Shown in pieces: positions 12,318 through 21,864 of a stretch of 64,000 nucleotides of DNA. Position 1 is the first letter of the stretch; each line of letters begins with the position of its first letter. The DNA is taken from the NCBI RefSeq assembly GCF_001949145.1, contig NW_019091360.1:2788864-2852863 (forward strand), written 5' to 3'. The notes beneath the pieces were generated by a model. It made no database searches and was not told the DNA's origin. It saw nothing but the letters and a program-made list of their open reading frames with translations. Source of the stretch: Acanthaster planci. Taxonomy: Eukaryota > Echinodermata > Asteroidea > Valvatida > Acanthasteridae. The translations under genes and the position numbers were made by a program.

Positions 12318-15300
12318 GTGAACATTTCAAATAATAGTTAAAAATAGAACAATGCATCCAAATCAACAAGGGACATTCCCCCGCAAAATCTCATCACACG
12401 AACATTGCTCATGACATGCTGCAAGAAAAAAATTCCGTAGGGCACAGAATGGGAAACAGTCCCACAGTCATTAAAATTTTGTTATTTCAGTCAATTTTGA
12501 TTTCTCTAGAAATATTTTTACTCTGTTTTGGAGAGAAATGCCCTTCCCAGTATGTTTAAAGAGACAATCATGAGAATCCTGGGAATTTATGTAAAAGAGA
12601 GGATCAGGTTCTGGCATGTGAGAAAAATTTACATACTCGTGCAAGGTAAAGATTCACTTCAGAAAGGGAAGAAAAACCAACACAGTAAAATTACTATTAA
12701 AGATGATGGCCCTCAAAAATACCAAACTGATCTCCATATTAACTAAACTTTTACATGTATGTGTTTAGTGTGGGTATTTGAGAGTTTGACTCCTGCAGTG
12801 GCATCTTGTTTTTACCGTCCTTGTTTTTGATTCACCCATTGTCGTTTTGCTCAGATGTCTTCAAGTTGGACAGGATTACCCCGGGCCATGTCCGCCGTGA
12901 CACGGACACGCGACAGCCCGTCATGCCCACTGCCCAGGATGACATTGACCCGGACCTGGAAACGGATGGGATCAATGACACTGAGGATGACATGAGCGGT
13001 AGGTCTCAATGGAACATTCTTCTTTGGTAATTTACAAGTGTAATATGATTCGTTGGTGGATAGTCAATACTATTGCCCTAAGGTATTTGACCTTGACAAA
13101 CTAGTCCCCGGTATAGGCCAAGGAAATAGTTTGTCAACTTACATGTACCAATTGGGGCTAATATCAACTATTTGCCCGAACTATACTTTAGGAGTGCAAA
13201 AAAACTGTGATTGAAATATGTGTGCTGCCATCTTTTAATATTCAGCTGGGAGGATGTTTTGACGTGGACAGTAACCCTTTGCGACTCTTCCCCAGTTGCT
13301 TTTGAAAGTGCACACCGAGTCTGTGAGGCATACAGTGTACATGTATTCAACATCTGCGTGGATCATGGCCAACGTGCCTGATAAACGGGTCATTCCACAA
13401 GGGTAGGGCACAATTTGTGATGGTGTCAGTTGTGACATCGGTTCTGTAAAAATGAACAGCTATTTTCCTGCATGCGGATTCCAAATTGACATTGTTATAC
13501 ATCTTGCAAGGCTGAATACAGAGGTGGGTGTTATTTTTACAGAGTACATGACCCTCTAATGACCCACTCTGCAGGTCATGACAGACGGTAAAAGTTACCC
13601 ATGCAACAAGGACACCATCACAAATTGTGCCCCAACCTCATGGAATGACCCAAACGGCAATGTACCAGTTGATACATGTGATGGTGAATGGACCCTTTAG
13701 GCCCCGAGCGACATCATTGTCAATGAATATGGCGCCCTCTCTTGTTTGTGCATGGAATCTATTGCTTTATATGCAGTGGTATGCATAAGTGGCATACGGT
13801 AGCACCACTCACCAATAGAATATTGGAATAAAGAATGTGGGAGTTACTGTGATATCTTTGATTTTGTGGCTCCTGTTGTAAGTTCGAGTTTTTTTCTCTT
13901 GACCAAAGAAGAATATCCTCATTTTTAAGTATTTTTGTTGTTCCCCACAGAATAGACAGATTATTGTGTAGGCTTGTGTGTAATTATGATCAGACATTTT
14001 GTCTAGCAAAGGTACTAATTTCACTGAACACGTGCCAAGGCTGCTTAGAATCTGCACTCTTTTTTTTGGCATGGAGCTTTTTAATTTAGATGTATTCTAA
14101 CTGGGGAATGGTATATCTAAAGTCTTTAAACTGAAAAGAAAAAAAGCCTTGATATCTAAATGTACATGTTCATGTATGTCTGTTTGCAGCATAGTGTCCA
14201 GATTTTCATAGAGCACTGATGAGTTTTTCAGGAAAAAAAACAAACTACTATCTGTGCTGGTAGACATGACGCACAAGGTGGAAAAATGTGTACAAAATAC
14301 CTGTGAAATCTGTGTATAAATTTAAACCTGTCAAAGAAGCACAGGATGATGTAATCAAGACGCCATTGATTGTGGAACTTGATGAAGTAGAGGTAGACAA
14401 AAAAAAAATCCGGAAAAAAGAAAGGCTTTGCTGTAACCACACGAAGTCAAAACTTCAGCCGCCTTTGTTTCCCCCGGCAGTTGATGGGGGCAACGAAGAT
14501 GCGACTTTGCAGAGGCCATCCAAGCGGGAGAGGGAGGAATTCTACAAGCGGATCGCCGACCGGCTGGCCCAGATTGGAGACCGGTTTGTGACAGAGTACC
14601 AGGAGGGTCTGGTCGGGGAAGATGAACAGGCCAGGCCCGTTTCCAGACAGCGAGCGAAGGAGCTGGGAGCATCAGCTGTTCCTATGGAAACGAGCGCGGC
14701 GGCAGCCACCGGAAGTACAGGTGAAGTTTACCGACTGCTCTGAATTTTTTGTTGAAAGAATCCATGCGGTGAAGTTTTCACCTTTTGTTTTGCACCTTCC
14801 TACTCTTCTGCAGTGTACCTTACAATAAGGTACACTCAGGAGTTGGCATCCTGTTAAGGTTGACAATAAAGAAAAGTCCAAGCTTCCCTCGACAACTGAG
14901 GGCGCTGTTACTGCAGTGTCAATCAGTGAAGATGCTCTTTGTTTTTACAGTTCAAATTATGAACCCAGAATTGCTCGAAAAAAAACGTCCGAGCAAGTGT
15001 TGCTTGTTGGCTTATTTTCAAATTACTTACACAACAATAAATCACTAAAGAAAAGGAAATTTAGGATGGCAAAAATGAAACAAAAAGTGAATTCTTGTGT
15101 GCCCACATCAATGCAATATTGAGATTTTTCTCCTTGGCCGACATCACAATTGTGCTTATTAATATTTAAATTTGCATTTGCATTGAAAACCCAAAATGAA
15201 AATAAGGTTAATTGAAACACAGGAGAAAAAATGCCCAAGTCAGTTTTTAGCTAAATGTTCAAAATGTTAAGCACAATATCACCCCTCATTCGGAATGCAC

Positions 15301-18300
15301 TTCGTGTTATTACTTAGCAACAGAATTGCTAAAATTCTCGTATACTAGTGGCGTGTGGGATTGCAAGGACAGTTTGTGTCTACATGTACCGTACATGTAC
15401 ACTTACTAAGATTACATTGCTGAGAAATGAATTTCAACTTCTAAAGCAAAACTGTGTTTTTCCCCTTTTTTTGGGGGGGAGGCTTTGAAATCTTTTCTGC
15501 CTTCCTGGTCAGTGTGAGTCTTTATGATTTGACAATGTTTGTCTTTATTGTGGTTCATCTTGTGGATAATTTTTCAGAATCGGATGATAGACTGTTTGAT
15601 AGCATCGGTGGAAGGATACGGGACCATGTGGATGGTTACCGAGTGGTAAGTAATATCAGCCAATCACAGTGAGGCCTGGTTACCGAGCAGCCCTGTCAAA
15701 CCGTTCAAATACATCGCCAGTGATGTTTCTTTGATCGTGTGGAACGTAGGCATCCACAGATTTTCCAGTGGCAAATATGGTCGTCCTGCTTTTAATTCTT
15801 GGTCCAGATGTGTACTGTGTACTCTAAGCAGCAACTAGAGCAAGTCACCTTCCCAATGCCCACCTTCCCCAGCTTCTATCAAATTGCACATGAAATGCTA
15901 AATCACATGCTTCTGAAGCTGAACATGCAGACTTCAAAACTGTCATTTGATACTAACAAGTTTGGAATACAGGTCTCTTTTTTGTATCAAAGGATATGTT
16001 ACAAGATTAATCATACATGTACATATATATGTTTGTAAGTTTAATAATAATTGATTGTTAAAAGAACTGACAATTTTTGAGTGTTTGTGCACATTTGCCA
16101 AAAATGTACGACACTATTTGCTGGATGCTATATTTTTTATTTCATTTTGGATTTGAGTTTGATTAAATTCATAGACTGATTTTTCTCAACATTTCAGTTG
16201 TCTTTTTAAAATCAGAAACCCAATTTATTTGTTAATTGATTATATTACTTTGATTTGATTTGCTTTTTGTGTTGCAATCCCTTCCTTAGATTGATCTGAT
16301 TGTTTTTGAGCTTCTTAGATTAAGTGGCAATCCAATACAATCGCCTTTGTCACCAGATGTAGATATCACCTCGGTACGTTTCAATAAGGTTTCTCATGCC
16401 ATAACGTGGTTCTTACGTGCTTCATCAAGTAGTTAGCTCATGCACTTTGGACACCCACTAACATGAGGTACTTACATTGACACGCCATTTCCACAATTCA
16501 GCTGCAGTCCATCAATTCCTGGTGGTCAGTGTTACTTTCCTTGAGTCCCATATGAGGCAGCTCAGGTTGGATTCCCACCTTGCACACTACGCAGATGGAA
16601 TTAGCACAGTGACACTGCCCTTTACATTCAATGTGATCAAGGTTCAAATCCTGTCACCTTGTGAAATTGATTCGTCCGCCAATTAACTCTGCAGGCTGTT
16701 TTGCCATCATGCCTCCAAAACGGACATATCCTTCATCATCACCTTCTATCAAAGTTTTTGGCTAAAATCTTAAGGTTAAAATTGGCTTAGATATATGCAT
16801 CAGTTCATCAGCACTGTAAGAAATGATAAGAAAAGATACTTAGCCAGTAAGAAATCAAATTTCCGCTGATGAAGTTACTCCTTCCTGACAGTGTATAGAG
16901 TGTTAGGGCAGTTCTGACATGTTAGTGCTTTGCTCACTTTCCACCTTTGCTAAACCCGAGGTTGAAGTCTTCTCTGAAGCACTGTGAGGATTTAGTCAGT
17001 AATTTTGTTAATGTAATCAGCTTTTTCAATTTTCTCTCTAAACAATTGCAGTGAAATCAGTTATATTATCATATTTAGTTTTTCCAAAATAATTGACACT
17101 CCTTGTAGTTAGGGAACCAAGTTTCCTGTTGAATTTTTTCAATCCTCAGCTTCAGTTTCAAATGTCATTTTTGAGAAAGCAAAATCAGAAAACATAAAGT
17201 TGTCTAATCCAAGACCCAAATTTGTTGTATTTTTATTTGGTTCCAACTGTGAATGTTTGAGAAATGAGTCTGTTTGAAAATGGACATGAAGCAGGATAAT
17301 GCAAAGCTGAGTTAAGAATATGGCCCGAGACTGTCTTTGCTTGATGCCATGGTCACAGAAGACAGGATTCTATGCAGACATCTTCATTCCTAACACCCCA
17401 TAACTGATCCTGCGTCATGCGCACACATTCATTCATGCATTTTGCCCTTCCATGAAAACCCGCACAGATGTAGCATATACGTATTTGTGCTGAAGCACAA
17501 GAGGCAAGGGGTGACATTGACAAGCAGGAGTTTGGTATAGCTTGAATTTTCTGTTCACAACGAGTAATCACAAACATTGGTGTACGCTGTCAGAATGCAC
17601 AGTGTACAAGTAACTCTGTGACAAGAATGACTTTGTAACTGAGCAAGTCTTGTTGAGATAGCTAACATGCTGGCTTAACCCATGGAATGTGGGACATCTA
17701 AATTTCGTTAACAATTTCCACACTAATTGTTCCTATTTATAATTCTCTCCCTTCCTCTTGGCCTTACCCGCGCCCTGTATACACACTGCAATTGACTCCA
17801 TTTATGTTGTATCGGTTGGTCTTTGAACCCCCCCTCCCCACACCAAAAACCCCCTCCCAAACATTTCATTTTACCACCGATATCGCTGCCACAAAATGCT
17901 TTCTTCATCCTCTTGTCACTTTGTTGACACTCTCCATTCCCCATTCCATCCTTCTCCATCCCTGCTCGCTCTCTTGAAATTCCCTGATTGTTTTGTCGTA
18001 ATTTTGAAATATTTTGAAAAAAAAATACCCAAACCAACAACCCACTCCCTGATGCTACCCCCCGCGGCCCTCCTCGCCGCTTCACAGCGCTACAACCAAC
18101 GCCTCCACCCCTTCTCGCCACAGTCAATCCTGTCAGTGGTCCGCGACCACACCTACGCCGTCTTCCGCGACACCATGCAGTCGCTTATTGGCCAGGACAC
18201 GGGCTTTGAGCAGCTGGCCTTGGTCTTCAAGTTCACCAAGCTGGCCATGAAGATCGCCCAGCACTATGGCTCCCGGGCCAACGAAATCAAGGACAACAGC

Positions 18301-18818
18301 CTACGGTACATCGGAGATCGCTTTGCTGCCTGGCTGGACAGCCAAGGGGGCTGGGTAAGGACAAAACTGAATGAGACTCTGTCAATGGTAGCCCTCATAG
18401 AAAGTGAATGACTCACAATATACTTTATCTGCCAAGTAGCATGATGCCCAGTGCTGCAGTTAACGTTGTAAGGTTACACCATCCTCAATCCCTCAAAATC
18501 CTAAAATCCAAGTTGTGGGATTTGAAAGATCTGGGTACTATTATGTCAAGTGAATTTCGCATGAAGACTCACTCGTATACTATGCATAAGTGTGATGTGA
18601 TTGATTTTGGAACTTTCTGCAGTCTAGCATTTTGTGCACCAGTGATATTGTGTTTTAATCGATCCAGAAAGATTCTCATGTGAAATGTTGTTTCCACTGA
18701 TATTCAAGTCTTGTTCCCATTTTCTTCCTCTGACATCCTGCAGGGAGCTGTGGTGTATTCCAGTGACTCAGAAGAAGAAGGGGAACAGTCTCATCATGGG
18801 GAATCGGAAATTGATTAA
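10837..18818 (+). CDS. BCL2L14-like: BCL2L14 (Bcl-G)-like BCL-2 family protein, seven coding exons
   Basis: Proposed exons: 10837-12317, 12874-12998, 14481-14720, 15578-15645, 16290-16373, 18088-18354 and 18744-18818, giving 780 codons including TAA. All phases agree (2, 1, 1, 0, 0, 0). Residues about 1-493 are a hydrophilic, Ser- and Lys/Arg-rich, probably disordered region. A canonical BH3, LAQIGDRF, lies at about 564-571. A second BH3-like segment, ELLRLSGNPI, lies in the fifth exon. Exon six carries the BCL-2 core helices (VVRDHTYAVFRDTM) and BH2 WLDSQGGW at about 748-755. A canonical BH1 NWGR is absent. The tail (GAVVYSSDSEEEGEQ onward) is acidic and has no transmembrane anchor. BH2 followed closely by the C-terminus, with no anchor, is characteristic of Bcl-G. 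Family knowledge suggests a role in apoptosis or a related process. The weakest junction is exon 1 to 2: acceptor 12874 keeps frame, whereas the stronger-looking acceptor at 12855 would give an early stop. Confidence 0.75.
12874..12998 (+). CDS. BCL2L14-like: BCL2L14-like exon 2, acidic linker
   Basis: The open frame reads ITPGHVRRDTDTRQPVMPTA and then an acidic run (DDIDPDLETDGINDTEDDM). The donor GCG|gtaggt at 12999 is strong. An attractive acceptor (gttttgctcag) lies at 12854, but joining it to the phase-2 donor of exon 1 gives an in-frame stop after 15 codons. AG at 12872-12873 keeps the frame. An alternative upstream donor would be needed to use 12855. Confidence 0.55.
13054..13200. mobile_element. 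fragment of the GGTGGATAGTCAAT terminal-repeat element
   Basis: Sequence starting TGGTGGATAGTCAATACTAT and continuing with gaccttgacaaactag matches the left end of the element at 44363-44914. The right end is unclear. It lies in intron 2 of the BCL2L14-like gene. Confidence 0.4.
13387..13651. mobile_element. MITE, GGGTCATTCC family, complete copy
   Basis: The termini are imperfect inverted repeats of about 40 bp: GGGTCATTCCACAAGGGTAG at the left and the complement ending CATGGAATGACCC at the right. Both inner ends contain the complementary pair cacaatttgtgatggtgtc and gacaccatcacaaattgtg. Both flanks carry AAAC, a possible 4-bp target duplication. It is 265 bp and non-coding. It sits in intron 2 of the BCL2L14-like gene. 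Confidence 0.8.
14481..14720 (+). CDS. BCL2L14-like: BCL2L14-like exon 3 with canonical BH3
   Basis: The acceptor tttcccccggcag ends at 14480. Phase 1 joins G|TT to give Val. The helix EEFYKRIADRLAQIGDRFVT contains LxxxGDxF, the BH3 consensus that binds the groove of pro-survival BCL-2 proteins. The end of the exon is low-complexity (Ala, Ser, Thr). The donor is ACAG|gtgaag at 14721. Confidence 0.85.
15578..15645 (+). CDS. BCL2L14-like: BCL2L14-like exon 4
   Basis: The acceptor (gataatttttcag) and donor (GTG|gtaagt) are both strong and phase fits on both sides. The peptide is ESDDRLFDSIGGRIRDHVDG followed by YRV, probably an amphipathic helix of the BCL-2 core. It is 23 residues and has no named motif. 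Confidence 0.75.
16290..16373 (+). CDS. BCL2L14-like: BCL2L14-like short exon 5 with BH3-like motif
   Basis: This 84-bp exon has acceptor gcaatcccttccttag and donor TCG|gtacgt. It is open in exactly the frame required (phase 0 in, phase 0 out). It encodes IDLIVFELLRLSGNPIQSPL then SPDVDITS. ELLRLSGNPI closely resembles the BH3 core of vertebrate Bcl-G as I recall it (ELLKYSGDQL), with Asp replaced by Asn. It could instead be a cassette exon; skipping it would keep the frame. Confidence 0.65.
18088..18354 (+). CDS. BCL2L14-like: BCL2L14-like exon 6, BCL-2 core and BH2
   Basis: The exon has 89 codons starting RYNQRLHPFSPQ. It contains the helix SILSVVRDHTYAVFRDTM, which fits the BH1-region helix of Bcl-G (DGLSYSVFKTITDQ in human as recalled). 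A hydrophobic helix (LALVFKFTKLAMKIA) follows, then RYIGDRFAAWLDSQGGW with BH2. The preceding 300 bp of intron are very C/T-rich, a long polypyrimidine tract. The donor is TGG|gtaagg at 18355. Confidence 0.85.
18744..18818 (+). CDS. BCL2L14-like: BCL2L14-like terminal exon, acidic tail
   Basis: The acceptor tcctctgacatcctgcag ends at 18743 and phase 0 fits. It encodes 24 residues, GAVVYSSDSEEEGEQ and onward, ending in EID, then TAA at 18816-18818. There is no hydrophobic anchor, unlike BCL-2, BAX or BAK. Confidence 0.75.
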   Translation, partial: GAVVYSSDSEEEGEQSHHGESEID

Positions 18819-21336
18819 TGATGTCATTGTGAGATCACTGCTCATTCTTGCAGAAAACTGTCAATTCCTGAAATGAATTTTTGTTACAGGTATCTAAATG
18901 TATATATGTATTTCTTTGAATGTGTCCACACTTAAAGAATAGAACCTTTGCTTCTTTCTCTCCTTTTACTCCCACATGGATTAGAGATGATATTTTTCAA
19001 GTTTGTTTTGTGCTGTACGACTGTACGTTTGTAATTTTGTAAGAGGTAGGCCCAACTTAGGGCTGCTAAATATGCTAAGCCAATTTGTGCTGTACAGAAA
19101 TCGGTAAAAAATCCGTTTACAACGAGTGTACTATACAGTGCATGTTTTGGTGGTTGGTAACCAGTTTTTCTCAGCCTATTCTCTCTTTGCAAAAACTTAT
19201 AGCCGGTTCAGAGAACCAGGAACGACTATAAATGGACCGTGTTTACATGTAATTGTGTGAAGCTAGCAGTTCGATGTTCTTTATATGGTGGCACCTTGCA
19301 AAGAGTGAATACTGTCTAAGCTCCACACATCTGTGGTCTTAGTAGGTCTTTGAAATTAGGTCTTGGCACAAGTTGTCAATGTCCACTTGCCCAACTGGTG
19401 CAACCTGGATCAGACTCCGTGGTGACATGCTCATGAATTTTTTTGAGAATGGTAAAAACTCAGTGAAAAGCACCTTGTCACTGTCGCGATGCAACCTTGC
19501 TGCTAGGCAGCAGCGTTTTTTCCTCCGTGATGTCTCGTAGTGTTTTTCAAATTCTTGAATAAGAATCATGTTTCCACATTTCTTAGGAATCGATTTCCAT
19601 AGATTTGATTCTAGCAAGTCTGCAGCAAATACGGAAGGGCCTGGACATGTCCACGGGCTAATGTATGTGTGATTTCTTTGAATTGTGTGCTGGAAAATTT
19701 TGATTTCAAAGCAGTTTAAGATAAACAGTTCTATCATGATAGAAATCTGTTGTATTTGTTGGGATGGGTTGACCATTGTACAAGTACATGCAACCACCAG
19801 ATAGATGTCTTCTTCCATGTACCTTTTGCCGATGAAGATTGCAATTAATTTGCAGTGGAATTGCAATTCCTGGGTGGAATAGGAGTAGATTCCAAAACTA
19901 CTGGAATCGCTGAGCACAAATGTTTCTGCAGTGTGACACCTATCAGCACCAGTCTTCAATGCAGTCTTAAAAGCGAGACTTGATAACCAGTTCCGAGGCA
20001 TTTGTTTTCCACTGACCTTGCTCAGACATACCTCGCTTGTCATTAGCTCTGAACTTTCCTGGTTGTTCTGTCTCATACCCTGAATCCAAGTACAGGTTTA
20101 TTTGTTTCATTTCTTTAAGTCACATGTTTCATTTCCACTGTTGGCAGGGCACAGTTTGTAAATAAGGAATGCTTCACCACAATAGATTTTGGAAATGTGA
20201 TCCTTAATTTTTTTGTTTATGTTTTTGTCAATGTACGGAACATGACTTACCTAAAATCCAGTATTCATATACCAGATCTTTATACACGTGTAATTTGTAA
20301 CTCAGATGGTTAATAAACTTGTACATATTCTGTAAGATATCTTGAATTTTAAGAGTGATACATATAAAAAAGTATATCAATCTTTATGAAACGTAGAGTG
20401 GAAATTGATGTACAAACCAGATCAGCTGCAATTAACAATTATTTGGTTATGTACTTAGACGTATGTTTATTCAGGTGTTATTGACCATGGAATTTATGTC
20501 ATTACTTTGATTTTAGTATTTGAAACTTTGTTTTAAATTTCTAGTGCTTGTATTGATTTTCGCTCGCGCATTTTAGAAGACAAATTTTGGCAAGTATGAT
20601 AATATATGTACTGCTCGTGTTAGCCTTGTTTTCCTGGATATTGAAAAAAGAGCCATACTTAATCTGCCCAAAATGTCACAGTGTATTGTAACCAAATGTA
20701 CAAACTTCTGGTAAATTTCATGTTATCACAGCTATAACAGGAATGAACTGTAAAGTACTGATTCCATCAAATTCATGCTAATTGATTTCTTGGATTTTAG
20801 AGTAATTGGGTCTGGGATAATTATTTTCAAAATAATATGAGCCTTTCTGACATCAAAAATAAAATACAGTTCGATGAATTTTGATCCACATTTTGAAATT
20901 TAATGACAGTGGTGCATATTTGCATCATTAGTAACATCTGCTTGTTGTCTTGAAACGGTGCCAAGTTTGAGGCAGCATTATAAACACTCGGCTCTGTTAC
21001 ACACAGTACCATTCTTGGCCAATTTTCATTTTAAGTACCTGGGAATCCTATTTAATATTCACAGTACATTGTGACTGTGACATTTGAACTGCCTGTTTTC
21101 AACAATGATCTCATTGTTGTTCCTGGCAATGATCCATCATTGCCACTAAATCTGATAGTCGTAGCATGATCCAACAAGGCCTTTTGCTTTGTTGCCATCA
21201 AAGTGGTCAAAAGTATCGTGCACTTAACTAAGCCATGTGGTATAATGTGTCATGTGCATGTAGATCCAGTGTTTGCATTCCGTACCAACTGATTTTAGAT
21301 GACATGTTCATTGAATCGTTCCCATGGATTAAGTCA
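18819..21336. other. 3' UTR and intergenic region
   Basis: The BCL2L14-like 3' UTR begins at 18819. The first clear AATAAA is at 20312-20317, which would make a 1.5-kb UTR; an earlier variant signal cannot be excluded. The only other notable thing is the minus-strand open frame at 19339-20076. Confidence 0.4.
19339..20076 (-). CDS. unassigned 245-codon open frame
   Basis: This is a minus-strand frame of 245 codons, long for chance in AT-rich DNA. The product starts MRQNNQESSELMTSEVCLSK and ends DIDNLCQDLISKTY. I recognise no domain, signal peptide or transmembrane segment. It lies antisense to the presumed 3' UTR of the BCL2L14-like gene, and Cys, Ile and Ser are abundant, as in random translation of AT-rich sequence. 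It may be a transposon-derived remnant or pure chance. Confidence 0.15.
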   Translation of the reverse strand: MRQNNQESSELMTSEVCLSKVSGKQMPRNWLSSLAFKTALKTGADRCHTAETFVLSDSSSFGIYSYSTQELQFHCKLIAIFIGKRYMEEDIYLVVACTCTMVNPSQQIQQISIMIELFILNCFEIKIFQHTIQRNHTYISPWTCPGPSVFAADLLESNLWKSIPKKCGNMILIQEFEKHYETSRRKKRCCLAARLHRDSDKVLFTEFLPFSKKFMSMSPRSLIQVAPVGQVDIDNLCQDLISKTY

Positions 21337-21864
21337 AGCAAAGAATATTTGGTGTTGAGTATTCTCATTCATTGCTGCTTGGTGACTGCAAGCCTTTTTC
21401 AAAACATCTCATGATGCTTTGACGACGGTTTATTCTCGGCATAAAGATTTCTGATCTTTTGGCTAATCTACCAGTCAGATCTATTGAGGGGGGCACTAAC
21501 TTTTTTGATGTTGTTGGAACTTTGACAAACTTTGAGATCTCTTGCTCCAGGACAGTGAGTAATACTCCAAAGCACCTGTTTCTTCTTGTTGATTGAGTCA
21601 AGCAAAGAATATTTGGTGTTGAGTATTCTCATTCATTGCTGCTTGGTGACTGCAAGCCTTTTTCAAAACATCTCATGATGCTTTGACGACGGTTTATTCT
21701 CGGCATAAAGATTTCTGATCTTTTGGCTAATCTACCAGTCAGATCTATTGAGGGGGGCACTAACTTTTTTGATGTTGTTGGAACTTTGACAAACTTTGAG
21801 ATCTCTTGCTCCAGGACAGTGAGTAATACTCCAAAGCACCTGTTTCTTCTTGTTGATTGAGTCA
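21337..21864. repeat. perfect 264-bp tandem duplication, two copies
   Basis: 21337-21600 is repeated directly as 21601-21864 with no difference that I can see. Each copy carries the same 78-codon minus-strand open stretch (STRRNRCFGVLLTVLEQEIS to SPSSNE). The identity means the event is very recent or is an assembly artefact. The peptide is not recognised; it may be a fragment of a mobile-element protein. Confidence 0.9.

Noticed and set aside
15061-15238. small minus-strand hydrophobic frame near 15.1 kb
   Set aside because: It lies in intron 3 of the BCL2L14-like gene, without splice context or coding bias.
17723-18127. 134-codon minus-strand frame, Gly- and Arg-rich
   Set aside because: It is antisense to the long C/T-rich tract before the BH2 exon; the composition is explained by that tract.
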